64,000 bases of DNA from Prauserella alba (GCF_024171735.1 NZ_JAMTCH010000004.1:1396840-1460839); one strand, 5' to 3'; counted from the first letter of the stretch, positions 43,946 through 52,770 are shown. The notes: generated by a model not told the origin, from the sequence alone. Numbers and translations are program-made.

Positions 43946-44908
43946 TCACCGGTACTGCGGCTGCGGTGGGTTCAGGTCGCCCAGCACCTGCTGCAGCCCC
44001 CAGTGCCGGAACCGGTCGCGCCACATGTTCTTCCGGAAGTCCTCGAGCGTGGCGTTCACGAAGCGGACCATGTCCTCGTTGCCCTTCGGGACGCCGACGC
44101 CGTAGAGCTCCTCCGACAACGGCGGGCCCACGACCCGCGTGGACGGGTCCTCCTCCGCCATGCCCGCGAGAATCGTGTCGTCGGTCGACACAGCCGCGAC
44201 CTGCCCCTGCTGCAACAGCACGAGACAGTCCGTCCAGTTGTTGGTCACCACGGGCTCGGGCTTCGGTTTCGCCTCGGCGAGCCGGTTGACCGACGTCGAA
44301 CTGCCCGCTGCGCACACCTTTTTCCCGCCCAGCTGGGAGATGTTCTCGATCCCCGACTTCTCGGTGACCAGCACCCGCTGCGCCGCCTCGAAGTACACCG
44401 AGGAGAACGCGACCTTCTGCAGCCGCTGGCAGGTCACCGAGTACGTGCGAACGACCACGTCCACGTCGCCGCTGGCCAGCACGGTCTCCCGCTCCGAGGA
44501 GTTGATGGCCTTGAAGCGGATCGTGTTGGGGTCGTAACTGCCGAAGATGTCGTGGGCGATCTCCTTCACGACATCGATGTCGAATCCTTCGAGCTCACCC
44601 GTGTGCGGATTGCGGAAACCCCACAGGTTCGTGGCCTGATCGACACCGGCGATGAGGTAGCCACGCTTCCTGATGTTGTCCATTGTGGACCCTGCGGGGA
44701 TCGAGTCGTTCGGCCGCAGACTCTGGCGCGGGTTGCAGCTCGGCGCGTCCGAACCACCCTGCTCGATCTTCCCCGACACATCGGTGCCGCCGGGCATCGG
44801 ACGCTGCACCGAGCCGACCGGGGCGGGATCCACGGGAGTCCCCGCCGATCCGCATCCGGCCACCAACGTCGCCACCAGCGCCCCGGCGAGCCATGTCCAG
44901 CGTTTCAT
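43946..44908 (-). CDS. glnH: glutamate/aspartate-binding lipoprotein GlnH
   Basis: A 320-residue ABC-type solute-binding lipoprotein. The lipobox LVAGCGSAG sits near residue 18. The type 3 SBP fold shows IRKRGYLIAGVDQATNLWGF, GELEGFDIDVVKEIAHDIFG and EDMVRFVNATLEDFRKN. No ABC ATPase or permease follows; as in mycobacteria, GlnH passes amino-acid (Glu/Asp) availability through GlnX to PknG. Its ATG shares one base with the glnX stop (TGATG), so translation is coupled. Confidence 0.95.
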   Translation of the reverse strand: MKRWTWLAGALVATLVAGCGSAGTPVDPAPVGSVQRPMPGGTDVSGKIEQGGSDAPSCNPRQSLRPNDSIPAGSTMDNIRKRGYLIAGVDQATNLWGFRNPHTGELEGFDIDVVKEIAHDIFGSYDPNTIRFKAINSSERETVLASGDVDVVVRTYSVTCQRLQKVAFSSVYFEAAQRVLVTEKSGIENISQLGGKKVCAAGSSTSVNRLAEAKPKPEPVVTNNWTDCLVLLQQGQVAAVSTDDTILAGMAEEDPSTRVVGPPLSEELYGVGVPKGNEDMVRFVNATLEDFRKNMWRDRFRHWGLQQVLGDLNPPQPQYR

Positions 44909-46320
44909 CAGCGGTACTCCCGAAGACGTTCACGGATGCCGAGGATCGAACCCAGCATCGCCACCAGCGACAACACCGCGAATCCCGGCGAGAGCAACGT
45001 CAGCGCGCGCGACCCGTTCGTCGTGTCGTCGAGGAACAACTGCCTGCTGTCGGCGATGCCCTCGGCCAGGTCACCGTCGAGACGCGTGAAGGCGGCCGTC
45101 GCGCCGTCGTCGCCCTCGGTCTGGATGGCGAGCTCGACCGCGTCCTCGTAGCGGCCGCCGTTGTCGAGGTTGCGCACCTGACCGTGGACCTCGCGCCACG
45201 CCCCTGCACTCCTGATCGCGGCGTCCACGTGATCGGCAGCGGGCAATCCCTCGGTGCCGTCCCTCGCCTCACCGAGGAACCCTGCTTCGCCGTTCCCGCC
45301 GGAGAGCCGCTGAATCGAGGCCTGGTACTCCTCCTCGTACGCGGTGCCGTTGCCGCGGGCCAGCAGCGTGAGGGTCTCGTCGGCGCGCGCCTGCAGTGCC
45401 GCGATACGCGCCCGCACCATGACGTCCGTCTGCTCCGAACCCGACGACTGACCACTGCTGACGAGCAGGCTCTGCACCGTGACGGCCGCGGCCGACCACA
45501 GCACCGCCAGCCCGACCGCAACCGTCGCCACGACCAGGCCGACGTTGAACACGCGGTTCGTCCGGCGCTTGAGGTGCACCTGCGTGACGATCAGCGCCGC
45601 CAGCAGCGCCAACGCCAGCAGGCCCGTCAGCCACGGCACCGACGCTGCGTCGTCCTGCTCCTCCGCGAGGCGTTCGACGTCGATCTCGTACAGGGTCTTC
45701 GCGGCCGGCAGGATCTCCGAGCGCATGAGCTGCGACGCCTCGGCGAGATAGGCCGCACCGACGGGGTTGCCCTGCCGGCTGTTCGTCCGCGCCGTCTCGA
45801 CCAGCCCGGTGTAGACCGGCAGCTGCCGCGACAGCACGTCGACCTGCGCCACCGCTTCGGCGTTGCCTGCCGAGGCGCTCGCCGCCTTCGCGAGCGCGGC
45901 TCCGGCGCGTGCGACGTCGAGGTCGTAGCGGTCCCGCAGCGCGATGCCCTCGGAATCGGCGTTGAGCAGCGTGCCCGCCGCGGTGGCGTCGGCGTCCGAG
46001 AGGGAGCGGTAGACCTCCTGCGCGGCCGCAGTCAACGGCTCGCGGTGGTCGACGAGCCCGTCGATCGTCGCCTTGCGCTCGCCGAGTTGGGCACCTGCCA
46101 CCGTGCCGACCAGCAGCGCGAGCAGGGCGAGACCGACGCTGATCAGTGTCAGCCGTCCCGGCGTCGTCGCCGCCGAACGGCGCAGCCCGCGAACGGCCGC
46201 GTTCGGGAGCCGCACCAGCCACGCGAACCCGGAGCGTCCCCCGCGCGGCTCACCCGCGGGTTCCGGCCCGGACTCCTGCTGCCGCTCGTCCGGACCGTGA
46301 CGCGTCACGGTGCTCGTCAT
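44908..46320 (-). CDS. glnX: GlnX membrane signalling protein
   Basis: A 470-residue membrane protein. A cytoplasmic N-terminus (FAWLVRLPNAAVRGLRRSAA) precedes TM1 (about 58-78, LTLISVGLALLALLVGTVAG). A long helical outside region resembles the four-helix sensor of chemoreceptors, and further helices are at about 230-290 and at the C-terminus (LTLLSPGFAVLSLVAMLGSI). It matches the GlnX role in M. tuberculosis (Rv0412c type), linking GlnH to PknG. It is the first gene of the operon; the start is ATG at 46320 with GGAGGGACG upstream. Confidence 0.92.
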   Translation of the reverse strand: MTSTVTRHGPDERQQESGPEPAGEPRGGRSGFAWLVRLPNAAVRGLRRSAATTPGRLTLISVGLALLALLVGTVAGAQLGERKATIDGLVDHREPLTAAAQEVYRSLSDADATAAGTLLNADSEGIALRDRYDLDVARAGAALAKAASASAGNAEAVAQVDVLSRQLPVYTGLVETARTNSRQGNPVGAAYLAEASQLMRSEILPAAKTLYEIDVERLAEEQDDAASVPWLTGLLALALLAALIVTQVHLKRRTNRVFNVGLVVATVAVGLAVLWSAAAVTVQSLLVSSGQSSGSEQTDVMVRARIAALQARADETLTLLARGNGTAYEEEYQASIQRLSGGNGEAGFLGEARDGTEGLPAADHVDAAIRSAGAWREVHGQVRNLDNGGRYEDAVELAIQTEGDDGATAAFTRLDGDLAEGIADSRQLFLDDTTNGSRALTLLSPGFAVLSLVAMLGSILGIRERLREYR

Positions 46321-46517
46321 CGTCCCTCCACCCAGTTCGCCTGCCGCGGACGACCGTAGCCGAGGCGCCCCTCACGCAGGTCACGGACCGGTCCAACAGA
46401 CGAAGATCGTGAAGATGTCGTATCACGAGCGAGCGGACGAACGGGCCCTTCCCACCCGAAACGAGGAGCCGGCCGCGCCGGCCGTGACACCCCGTGACGG
46501 GCGGGACGGCGGAGCGG

Positions 46518-47471
46518 TTACTGAGCCAGCCGGGTGAGGCGGTTGGCGGTCGGCCAGCGGACCTTCGTCGCCCAGCCGAGCTTCTCGAAGATCCAGATCA
46601 GCCTGGCGGAGATGTCGAGCTGACCGCGCAACACTCCGTGCCGGGCGCAGGTGGGGTCGGCGTGGTGCAGGTTGTGCCAGGACTCGCCGAACGAGAAGAT
46701 CGCGAGCGGCCAGAAGTTCGCGGCCTTGTCCCTGCTGCTGAACGGGCGTTCGCCGATCATGTGGCAGATCGAGTTCACCGACCACGTCACGTGGTGCAGC
46801 AGCCCGATCCGAACGAGACCGGCCCAGAAGAAGGCCGTCACGCCACCCCACACCGACCAGGTGATGAGCCCGCCGAGCAGCGCGGGCAACAGAAAGCTCG
46901 CGAGCACCCACACCGGGAAGAGCCGGTCGACGGTGCGGATGTCCCGGTCGCCTGCGAGGTCGGGAGCGAACCGCTCGACGTTCGTGACCTCCCTGTCGAA
47001 CAGCCAGCCCATGTGCGCGTGCCAGAAGCCCTTCGCCAGCGCGGCGGGCGACGTGCCGTACCGCCACGGCGAATGCGGATCGCCCGCGCGGTCGGAGAAC
47101 GCGTGGTGCCTGCGGTGGTCCGCGACCCACGTCGTGACCTGCCCCTGCGCCGACATGCTGCCCGCGATCGCCAGCGCGATGCGCAGCGGACGCGCCGCCT
47201 TGTAGGAACCGTGGGTGAACAACCGGTGGTAGCCCGCCGTCACACCGAGCCCGCTGACGACGAAGAACGCCGCGCCGATCGCGATGTCGATCCAGCTCAG
47301 GCCCCATCCCCAGGCGAAGGGCACGGCCGCGGCGATCGCCACCAGCGGCGCGATGACGAACACCTTCACGGTGACGTGTTCGGGCAGGGACGTCCGGCCG
47401 GACGTGATCGGCTTCGGCCGGCGGGCGCCGGCCGATTCGTGGGTTTCCGCATCGGTGGAAACGGGGGACAT
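46518..47471 (-). CDS. acyl-CoA / fatty acid desaturase (Delta-9 type)
   Basis: A 317-residue integral desaturase with four membrane helices and the three di-iron histidine boxes: HRLFTH (about residue 80), HRRHHAFSD (about 118) and ESWHNLHH (about 260). This pattern is that of DesA3-type stearoyl-CoA Delta-9 desaturases. ATG at 47471 with GAGGTG upstream is chosen; the upstream extension is low-complexity. It makes unsaturated membrane lipids and may need an oxidoreductase partner not seen here. Confidence 0.94.
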   Translation of the reverse strand: MSPVSTDAETHESAGARRPKPITSGRTSLPEHVTVKVFVIAPLVAIAAAVPFAWGWGLSWIDIAIGAAFFVVSGLGVTAGYHRLFTHGSYKAARPLRIALAIAGSMSAQGQVTTWVADHRRHHAFSDRAGDPHSPWRYGTSPAALAKGFWHAHMGWLFDREVTNVERFAPDLAGDRDIRTVDRLFPVWVLASFLLPALLGGLITWSVWGGVTAFFWAGLVRIGLLHHVTWSVNSICHMIGERPFSSRDKAANFWPLAIFSFGESWHNLHHADPTCARHGVLRGQLDISARLIWIFEKLGWATKVRWPTANRLTRLAQ

Positions 47472-47920
47472 GGACACCTCGTGTTGGTTGTTGCGAAGTC
47501 GGGCTGTCGCGGAGTCGGGTTGTCGCGGCAGACCTGCGGACGCGCCGGAACCCGAACGAACGCGGGCCCGGCGGCCGCAGTTGCACGCGGCTGTACTCGG
47601 AAAGACGTGCGCGGAGAATCTGGACGTGATCGACGAGGCGAGCCGACCCCCACTCGGCTGCGATGACAGGCCCGCGGTGGCGGGCGATGCGCCGGGCTGG
47701 GGGCTCCGATCTATCGGGGTCGTGTTGGCAGGTGCCCGGCCGTCTGCCGACGACGCTACCGGAGGAATCCGCCCGTGACCATGACGGCGAATCCGGATCA
47801 CGGCGACCCGTCCGGCGAGCGGGCGACCCGACGCCGTGGCCGATGCCGCACCCACCGGCCACGAATCCGGCCCGCGTGCCCGGGTCGTAGACTACGGGCG
47901 GTAGTAAGCGTGGAGGTCCG

Positions 47921-48286
47921 GTGATCACTGGCTATGCGATCGCGGTGGCCGCCTGTGCGGCGGGCGTCGCGATCTGGGCGTTCGTCCTCGTGGTGCTGCA
48001 CCGCGAGCCGGAGAAACCGCTGCTCATGGGCGTCGGAGCACTCGAAGCACTGCTCGCTGTCCAGGTCGTGATCTCGGTCGTCATGCTGATCGGCGGCGGC
48101 GAACCGGGCAGCATGCTCACGTTCCTGGCATACCTGGTCGGCTCGCTACTCGTGTTGCCACTGGGCACCGTGTGGGCACTCGCCGAGCGCACCCGTTCCA
48201 GCACTGCGATTCTCGGAATCCTGTGCCTGACCGTCCCGGTGCTGCTGCTGCGCATGGTCGAGGTGTGGGGTGGGGCCAGTGCCTGA
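47921..48286 (+). CDS. small integral membrane protein
   Basis: A 121-residue hydrophobic protein with four predicted helices (AIAVAACAAGVAIWAFVLVV, GALEALLAVQVVISVVMLI, MLTFLAYLVGSLLVLPLGTV, and the C-terminal TAILGILCLTVPVLLLRMVE). GTG at 47921 follows GTGGAGGTCC. It overlaps the next gene by 17 bases, indicating a two-gene operon. No family is recognised beyond conserved actinobacterial membrane protein. Confidence 0.8.
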   Translation: MITGYAIAVAACAAGVAIWAFVLVVLHREPEKPLLMGVGALEALLAVQVVISVVMLIGGGEPGSMLTFLAYLVGSLLVLPLGTVWALAERTRSSTAILGILCLTVPVLLLRMVEVWGGASA

Positions 48287-48710
48287 CCGGCCCGCAACAT
48301 CGTCCCGCACGCCCGCCGATCGGCCCGCGACCGCCAGCGGGCCCGGCCGCGTCCTCATCGCCGTCTACGCGATCTTCGCCGTGGCCGCGACCTCCCGCGC
48401 CGCAGTGCAGATCGCCACCCGGTTCGACGAGGCGCCGGTGCCGTACGCACTGTCGGCGTTCGCGGCGGTGGTCTACGTGCTCGCGACCTTCGCACTCGCC
48501 CGCACCGGCCCGACGTGGTGGCGCGTGGCGCTCGTGTCGTGCTCGGTGGAGATGACGGGAGTGCTGGTCGTCGGAACGTTGAGCGTGTTCGACCGCGCCG
48601 CGTTCCCCGACGCCACGGTGTGGTCGAACTTCGGCATGGGCTACCTGTTCATCCCTCTGGTGCTGCCCGTGATCGGCCTGCTCTGGCTGCGCCGCACCCG
48701 CCCCGCCTGA
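48270..48710 (+). CDS. small integral membrane protein (partner)
   Basis: A 146-residue protein with a disordered N-terminal 25 residues and about four membrane helices (VLIAVYAIFAVAATSRAAVQ, LSAFAAVVYVLATFALARTG, VSCSVEMTGVLVVGTLSVFD and GYLFIPLVLPVIGLLWLRR). It resembles integral membrane proteins of unknown function found next to the previous gene in other Actinobacteria (inference from the coupled arrangement). The GTG start lies 17 bases inside the upstream gene. Confidence 0.8.
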   Translation: MGPVPDRPATSSRTPADRPATASGPGRVLIAVYAIFAVAATSRAAVQIATRFDEAPVPYALSAFAAVVYVLATFALARTGPTWWRVALVSCSVEMTGVLVVGTLSVFDRAAFPDATVWSNFGMGYLFIPLVLPVIGLLWLRRTRPA

Positions 48711-48803
48711 CGCGCCTCCCGTCGACGCCGGTTCGGTGGCGCAGTGCCCCTCCGATCCAGGGCTTTCGATCCGAGGTACCAGCTTCGAACGAGCTCCGCC
48801 GGG

Positions 48804-49010
48804 TCACGCCCCAGGGCCGCCGGTCCCGTCGTCCTCGTCGGACTTCCCCTTCGCCGACGCGGCAGTGGCCATACCCATCCCGAGTGCCACTCCCATTCCT
48901 GCCCCGATGGCGACGTTGTCGAACACGGTCAGGCCGAGCGCGATCCCCATCGCAATACCGGCCGGTAACCAGGTGCCGACCGACTTGCCGTCGAATGCCT
49001 TATCACTCAT
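48804..49010 (-). CDS. small glycine-zipper membrane protein
   Basis: A 68-residue protein with two Gly-rich membrane segments (TWLPAGIAMGIALGLTVFDN, VAIGAGMGVALGMGMATAAS) joined by a short turn and ending in an acidic tail. The GxxxG spacing indicates close helix packing. ATG at 49010. Similar small proteins in Actinobacteria are annotated as hypothetical; function unknown. Confidence 0.65.
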   Translation of the reverse strand: MSDKAFDGKSVGTWLPAGIAMGIALGLTVFDNVAIGAGMGVALGMGMATAASAKGKSDEDDGTGGPGA

Positions 49011-49103
49011 GCGCCGACAACTCCACTCCGCTGCCGCGACTCGCGGCGGGCTCGGGCATATGGGCACGGGACATACCGAAACCCTAGTGATGTGGCCGGT
49101 GGC

Positions 49104-49454
49104 TCACACCCACATGGCGGCGATCACGACGTTGAGCAGGGTCGCCGCGGTGAGGCCGTAGAAGACGTTCTTCCCGGCGTCGGGACGGCGCCAGACGATA
49201 TGAGCCAGCACGAGCACCACCACGGCGACGACGAGCTTGACGCCGATCTTCATGTGGTTGACCTCGCCGCCGATGAGGCCCGCCGAGGCGATGCCCGCGA
49301 GTGCCAGACCCGTGACGACCTGGGCGCTCGCGCCCCACAGCATGATCTTGCCCGCCGGTTCGGGGGATCCGACCCACCGCACGACGATGCCGCTGACGAG
49401 GTAGGCCATGCCGAGCAGGTGCGTCACGACGAGAAGGTTGTAGACGATGTCCAT
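49104..49454 (-). CDS. integral membrane protein, four helices
   Basis: A 116-residue protein with four membrane helices (VYNLLVVTHLLGMAYLVSGI, AGKIMLWGASAQVVTGLALA, IGVKLVVAVVVLVLAHIVWR and VFYGLTAATLLNVVIAAMWV). It has a His in helix 1 and one near helix 3 (VNHMKIGVKL), which could bind a metal or haem; this is inferred. A strong promoter lies 10 bases upstream. No family name is certain. Confidence 0.75.
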   Translation of the reverse strand: MDIVYNLLVVTHLLGMAYLVSGIVVRWVGSPEPAGKIMLWGASAQVVTGLALAGIASAGLIGGEVNHMKIGVKLVVAVVVLVLAHIVWRRPDAGKNVFYGLTAATLLNVVIAAMWV

Positions 49455-49463
49455 GCGCGGAAC

Positions 49464-49491
49464 TTACTACACTTTGTCGTATTTATGGCAA
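49464..49491 (-). promoter_or_regulatory. sigma70-type promoter of the four-helix membrane protein
   Basis: On the minus strand TTGCCA (49486-49491), 16 bases, TAGTAA (49464-49469); transcription would begin close to the ATG at 49454, giving a very short leader. Confidence 0.6.
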
Positions 49492-49591
49492 GGGGCACGC
49501 ACGGACGAAGCGGAGGGGACGCGGGACCGCAGCCGGGCGGGCGCACGAAGGCGCAAGGGGACCACAGCTGGGCGGGCGCGGAGTCGCGAGT

Positions 49592-49678
49592 GGAGGATTC
49601 GGGGCTCCCGCCCGCCGGCCCGGCCACCACCCCTCAACGACAGGCTGACGCGTGGCTGCGTTGAACTGCCAAGGTGCC
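49592..49678 (-). repeat. 88-bp dispersed element, copy B
   Basis: Reverse-oriented copy of 41221-41308, one base shorter. It begins 20 bases after the M56 peptidase stop. Identical blocks include GGCACCTTGG and the central CAACGCAGCCACGCGTCAGC. Confidence 0.85.
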
Positions 49679-49697
49679 TTTGGGGCGCGAACCTGCC

Positions 49698-50603
49698 CTA
49701 CAGCGGGACGGCGAAGAGCGAGAGCGACGTCGCGAGCGCCGCGACGGCGACCGCGCACGCCGGCGGCCACGCCAGCGGCAACCTGGCCTCCTCGGGGTCG
49801 CGGAGCCTGCGAATGCGGGCCAGCACCGGCGCATCGGCCACGGCGAGCGCGCCCGCGGGTGTGCTGCCGCCGCTTCCGTTCGCGCGGAACCGCTCCAGGG
49901 CACTCGCCAGCGGTTCGCGGCCGCGCGAACGCGCGGCACGGTCGTCGGCGCACATCTCGACGAGCAGCTCGATCGTCGAACACACCCTGGTCAGCAATCC
50001 GCTCGCGGGCAGCAACCGCCGCAGCGCCTGGAACGGCGCGACCACCAGGTGGTGCCGTTCGCGCGCGTGCGCACGCTCGTGGGCGAGCACGGCGTCGAGT
50101 TCGTCGTCGGTGAGCAGCCGCCGCGCGCCCGCGCTGACGACGATGTGCGGAGTACGGCCCGGCAGGCAGTACGCGACGGCGACCGGGTGGTCGACGACCA
50201 GCGCGTCCCTGCCCTGCTCCTCTGATTCCTGAGTGGCCACGAGCTGCAGCAGCAACCGGTGCCGCGCCCGCGCGCGAGCCGTGCTGCGCAGGCACAACAG
50301 TTGGTTGACGACCAGCCAGCCGCCCACGGCGAGGCCGAGTCCGACGGCCCCGAGGTGCCAGAGGTCGAGTTCCTGGAACCGCCACGGCAGATCGACGAGC
50401 GCGGGCAGCAGTCCCCGGCCGAACGGTTCGAGGCCGAACGAGAGCAGCGCACCGACGACCGACACGATCAGCGCCAGCGAACTGAGCTGCCAGAGCACCA
50501 ACGCGGCGCGCGGGTGTGAATGGGTCCAGCGTCCGCGCAGCAGCCAGAGCGACACGAGCACGGCCGCTGTGCCCGCTGCGACGTGATGCGCGGCGAGGCT
50601 CAT
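49698..50603 (-). CDS. M56 family metallopeptidase (BlaR1/MecR1-like)
   Basis: A 301-residue membrane peptidase. N-terminal helices are at about 10-30, 40-65 and 90-112. The zinc motif HERAH (in DAVLAHERAHARERHHLVV, about residue 175) is followed by CSTIELLVEMCADDRAARSR with the third ligand region, and there is a C-terminal helix. It lacks the penicillin-sensor domain of BlaR1, so the signal is not known. It overlaps the BlaI-type gene by four bases and probably cleaves it, as in BlaR1-BlaI systems. Confidence 0.9.
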   Translation of the reverse strand: MSLAAHHVAAGTAAVLVSLWLLRGRWTHSHPRAALVLWQLSSLALIVSVVGALLSFGLEPFGRGLLPALVDLPWRFQELDLWHLGAVGLGLAVGGWLVVNQLLCLRSTARARARHRLLLQLVATQESEEQGRDALVVDHPVAVAYCLPGRTPHIVVSAGARRLLTDDELDAVLAHERAHARERHHLVVAPFQALRRLLPASGLLTRVCSTIELLVEMCADDRAARSRGREPLASALERFRANGSGGSTPAGALAVADAPVLARIRRLRDPEEARLPLAWPPACAVAVAALATSLSLFAVPL

Positions 50604-50956
50604 GGCGATTCGCCCCGTTCCAGGGCCTTCCGCAGCGCATCGGCCTCGTCGTTCGTCACCGACTGGGCGAAACGCACCAGCGCGGAATCCCGGTCGCCGG
50701 TCATCTCCAGTGCCTCCAGCATCAGCTCCGCGACGTACTCCTCGCGGCTCGCCGCAGGTGCGTACAGCCACGCCCGGCCCGACCGCTTCCTGCGCACGAC
50801 GCCCTTCGCCGCCAGCCGGGTCAACACGGTCATGACGGTGGTGTACGCCAAGCCGCGGTCGGTCAGCTCCTCGTGGACGGCACGCACGGTGGCCGGCTCG
50901 GCCCGCGCCCAGAGCACCTCCATCACCGCGCGCTCCAGTTCACCCAGCTTCGCCAC
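50600..50956 (-). CDS. BlaI/MecI/CopY family transcriptional repressor
   Basis: A 118-residue winged-helix repressor: KLGELERAVMEVLWARAEPA, TVRAVHEELTDRGLAYTTVM and TVLTRLAAKGVVRRKRSGRA, then the dimerisation helices (REEYVAELMLEALEMTGDRD). GTG at 50956 has AAGGGTGGAC upstream; 50962 is an alternative. It is first in the pair with the M56 peptidase that inactivates it. No beta-lactamase gene is in the window; targets may be elsewhere. Confidence 0.92.
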   Translation of the reverse strand: MAKLGELERAVMEVLWARAEPATVRAVHEELTDRGLAYTTVMTVLTRLAAKGVVRRKRSGRAWLYAPAASREEYVAELMLEALEMTGDRDSALVRFAQSVTNDEADALRKALERGESP

Positions 50957-51083
50957 GTCCACCCTTTCGCCGTGAGTCCACCGGAAATTCAACCACGACC
51001 TGCTCGGCCGCGTGGCCGGCTTGTGACCCGTTCGGCGCGGAGACGATCGGTGGTCGACCATGCCGATGCAGGTCACTGCGGGT

Positions 51084-51659
51084 TCATCCGGCTGGTACGG
51101 CGAAGGTGACGGGGTCGAACGGCTGCCCGGCCGGGTATTGCTCGTTGAACAGCTCGACGCCCTGCTCGGTGAGCCTGGCGGGGACGTCGGACCACACCCG
51201 CAGGCCCTGGCCGGTGACGGGTTCGGTGGGTTCGAGCGTGGCGAGCGGCATCCGCATCGACGTGTCGGGCCAATGCTCCACGTCGACGACCGTGAGCACC
51301 GCCCCGCCGGAAGTGAACTCGACCCACGGGTCCTTCAACATCACGAACAGCAACCCCGCGTGGCCGACGAGCCGCACGTCGCCCCGGAACCGGAGCACGT
51401 CGTCCCCGGTGGACGGGACCGCGGAGTCGGCAGGCTGTGGCACCGGCCCGTCCGGCTGCGCGGCCACGGGCCGTACCGCGGTGCCCTGCGCAGGATCGCC
51501 GACCGCCGCCACCGCTTCGACGGGCTCGAAGTGGAAGAAGCTGCCGTCGACGACGGAGCCGCCGTCCTTGGCGCCGCAACCGCCGTCCCTGAGCCGGGAC
51601 ACGTAGGCGACGAAGCTGCGTTTCAGACCCCAGGTCAACCCCGGCTGCGGAACACCCAC
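51084..51659 (-). CDS. HtaA domain protein without signal peptide
   Basis: A 191-residue protein whose start, GLTWGLKRSFVAYVSR, and whose pattern of strands, with WPDTSMRMPLATLEPTEPVT and FNEQYPAGQPFDPVTFAVPA, match the haem-binding HtaA domain of Corynebacterium haem-uptake proteins. Tyr/His in FVAYV and HAGL may be haem ligands (inferred). Unlike HtaA, it has neither a signal peptide nor a C-terminal anchor, so it would be cytoplasmic unless the start is missed. GTG at 51659 follows GAGGAGG. Confidence 0.75.
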   Translation of the reverse strand: MGVPQPGLTWGLKRSFVAYVSRLRDGGCGAKDGGSVVDGSFFHFEPVEAVAAVGDPAQGTAVRPVAAQPDGPVPQPADSAVPSTGDDVLRFRGDVRLVGHAGLLFVMLKDPWVEFTSGGAVLTVVDVEHWPDTSMRMPLATLEPTEPVTGQGLRVWSDVPARLTEQGVELFNEQYPAGQPFDPVTFAVPAG

Positions 51660-51802
51660 GCGACCTCCTCGTCACTCCGTTCGAGAACTCGGGGCGCTCC
51701 CGCCGGGCGTTCACCCTTGGACAGGACGGCGCTCGTATCCCCGGACGTTCACGAATCGGGCGCGACGGTACGGGATCACGCCGCCGGGTGACCAGCGTTG
51801 GC

Positions 51803-52054
51803 TCACGCGGTGCCGACCGTGTCCTGCAGTTCAGCGCCGGCGCCGGTCGCCGTGCGGGCACAGTGGGCGCAGCAGAAGAACCGGCCGTTGACCGACGCGC
51901 CGTGGCCGATCACCCGGCAGCCGCAGTGTTCGCACACGGGAGCCAGCCGGTGGATCGCGCATTCGAACGAATCGAAGACATGCACCCCACCGCCCTGGGT
52001 GCGGATCTCGAACGTCAGCTCGTAGTCGTTGCCGCAAACCTCGCAGGAGGCCAT
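51803..52054 (-). CDS. metallothionein-like small Cys/His protein
   Basis: An 83-residue zinc-binding type protein. The N-terminal half has CEVCGNDYELTFEI and FDSFECAIHRLAPV. The C-terminal half, CEHCGCRVIGHGASVNGRFF then CCAHCARTAT, matches the bacterial metallothionein core (CxxCxC ... YCCxxCA). ATG at 52054, although AGGAGG is not optimally placed. It probably binds zinc or another soft metal in the cytoplasm; it may buffer or detoxify metal. It stands alone. Confidence 0.78.
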   Translation of the reverse strand: MASCEVCGNDYELTFEIRTQGGGVHVFDSFECAIHRLAPVCEHCGCRVIGHGASVNGRFFCCAHCARTATGAGAELQDTVGTA

Positions 52055-52158
52055 GGCCCTTCCTTCCGTCGGCGGTCCGTTGGCACGCATAGGCGTTCCC
52101 GCATACGTCGCGCGAAAACCCTTCGCGGCCTCGTCCGGGCACATCTACGCTCTGCCCG

Positions 52159-52770
52159 GTGGACGACCGGCACGCGGGCGACAGCGAGCCCGAAACGCAG
52201 ACCGACACGCTGCTGCGGTATCTGCAGCAGGCACGCGACACGCTGTTGTGGAAACTCGACGGGCTCGGCGAGTACGACGTCCGCCGTCCGCTCACCCCGA
52301 CCGGAACGAACCTGCTCGGCCTGGTCAAACACGCCGCCGGTGTCGAATTCGGCTACTTCGGCGAACCGTTCGGCCGCAGCCCGCAGGGAGCTCCCGCCTG
52401 GCTCGACGGGCTGGACGACGACCCGCTCGTCGACATGTGGGCGCGGTCCGACGAATCGCGCGAGGACGTCGTCGCCCTGTACCGCACGGCGTGGGCCAAC
52501 ACCGACGCCGTCCTCACCGGGTCGGATCTCGGCACCCGGGGACGTGTTCCCCACTGGCCCGCGCACCGCAATCCGGTGACGCTGCACCAGCTCGCGGTGC
52601 ACGTCATCGCCGATACCCAACGGCACGCCGGCCACGCCGACATCCTCCGGGAGCAACTCGACGGCACCGTCGGCTACACCGCGGCGGCCTCGAACCTGCC
52701 GCACACCGACGAGCGAGCCTGGCGCGCACACGTGGCGAAGCTCGAAGCGGCGGCGCACCTACGGAGGTGA
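52159..52770 (+). CDS. DinB family protein (DUF664)
   Basis: A 203-residue DinB protein: LLRYLQQARDTLLWKLDGLG, TNLLGLVKHAAGVEFGYFGE and LHQLAVHVIADTQRHAGHAD. The histidines in VKH, HVIADTQRHAGH form the expected metal site. GTG at 52159. It is divergent from the metallothionein-like gene. It is similar in fold to 17424-17969 but with a longer loop after the first His. It may be a thiol-dependent transferase. Confidence 0.88.
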   Translation: MDDRHAGDSEPETQTDTLLRYLQQARDTLLWKLDGLGEYDVRRPLTPTGTNLLGLVKHAAGVEFGYFGEPFGRSPQGAPAWLDGLDDDPLVDMWARSDESREDVVALYRTAWANTDAVLTGSDLGTRGRVPHWPAHRNPVTLHQLAVHVIADTQRHAGHADILREQLDGTVGYTAAASNLPHTDERAWRAHVAKLEAAAHLRR

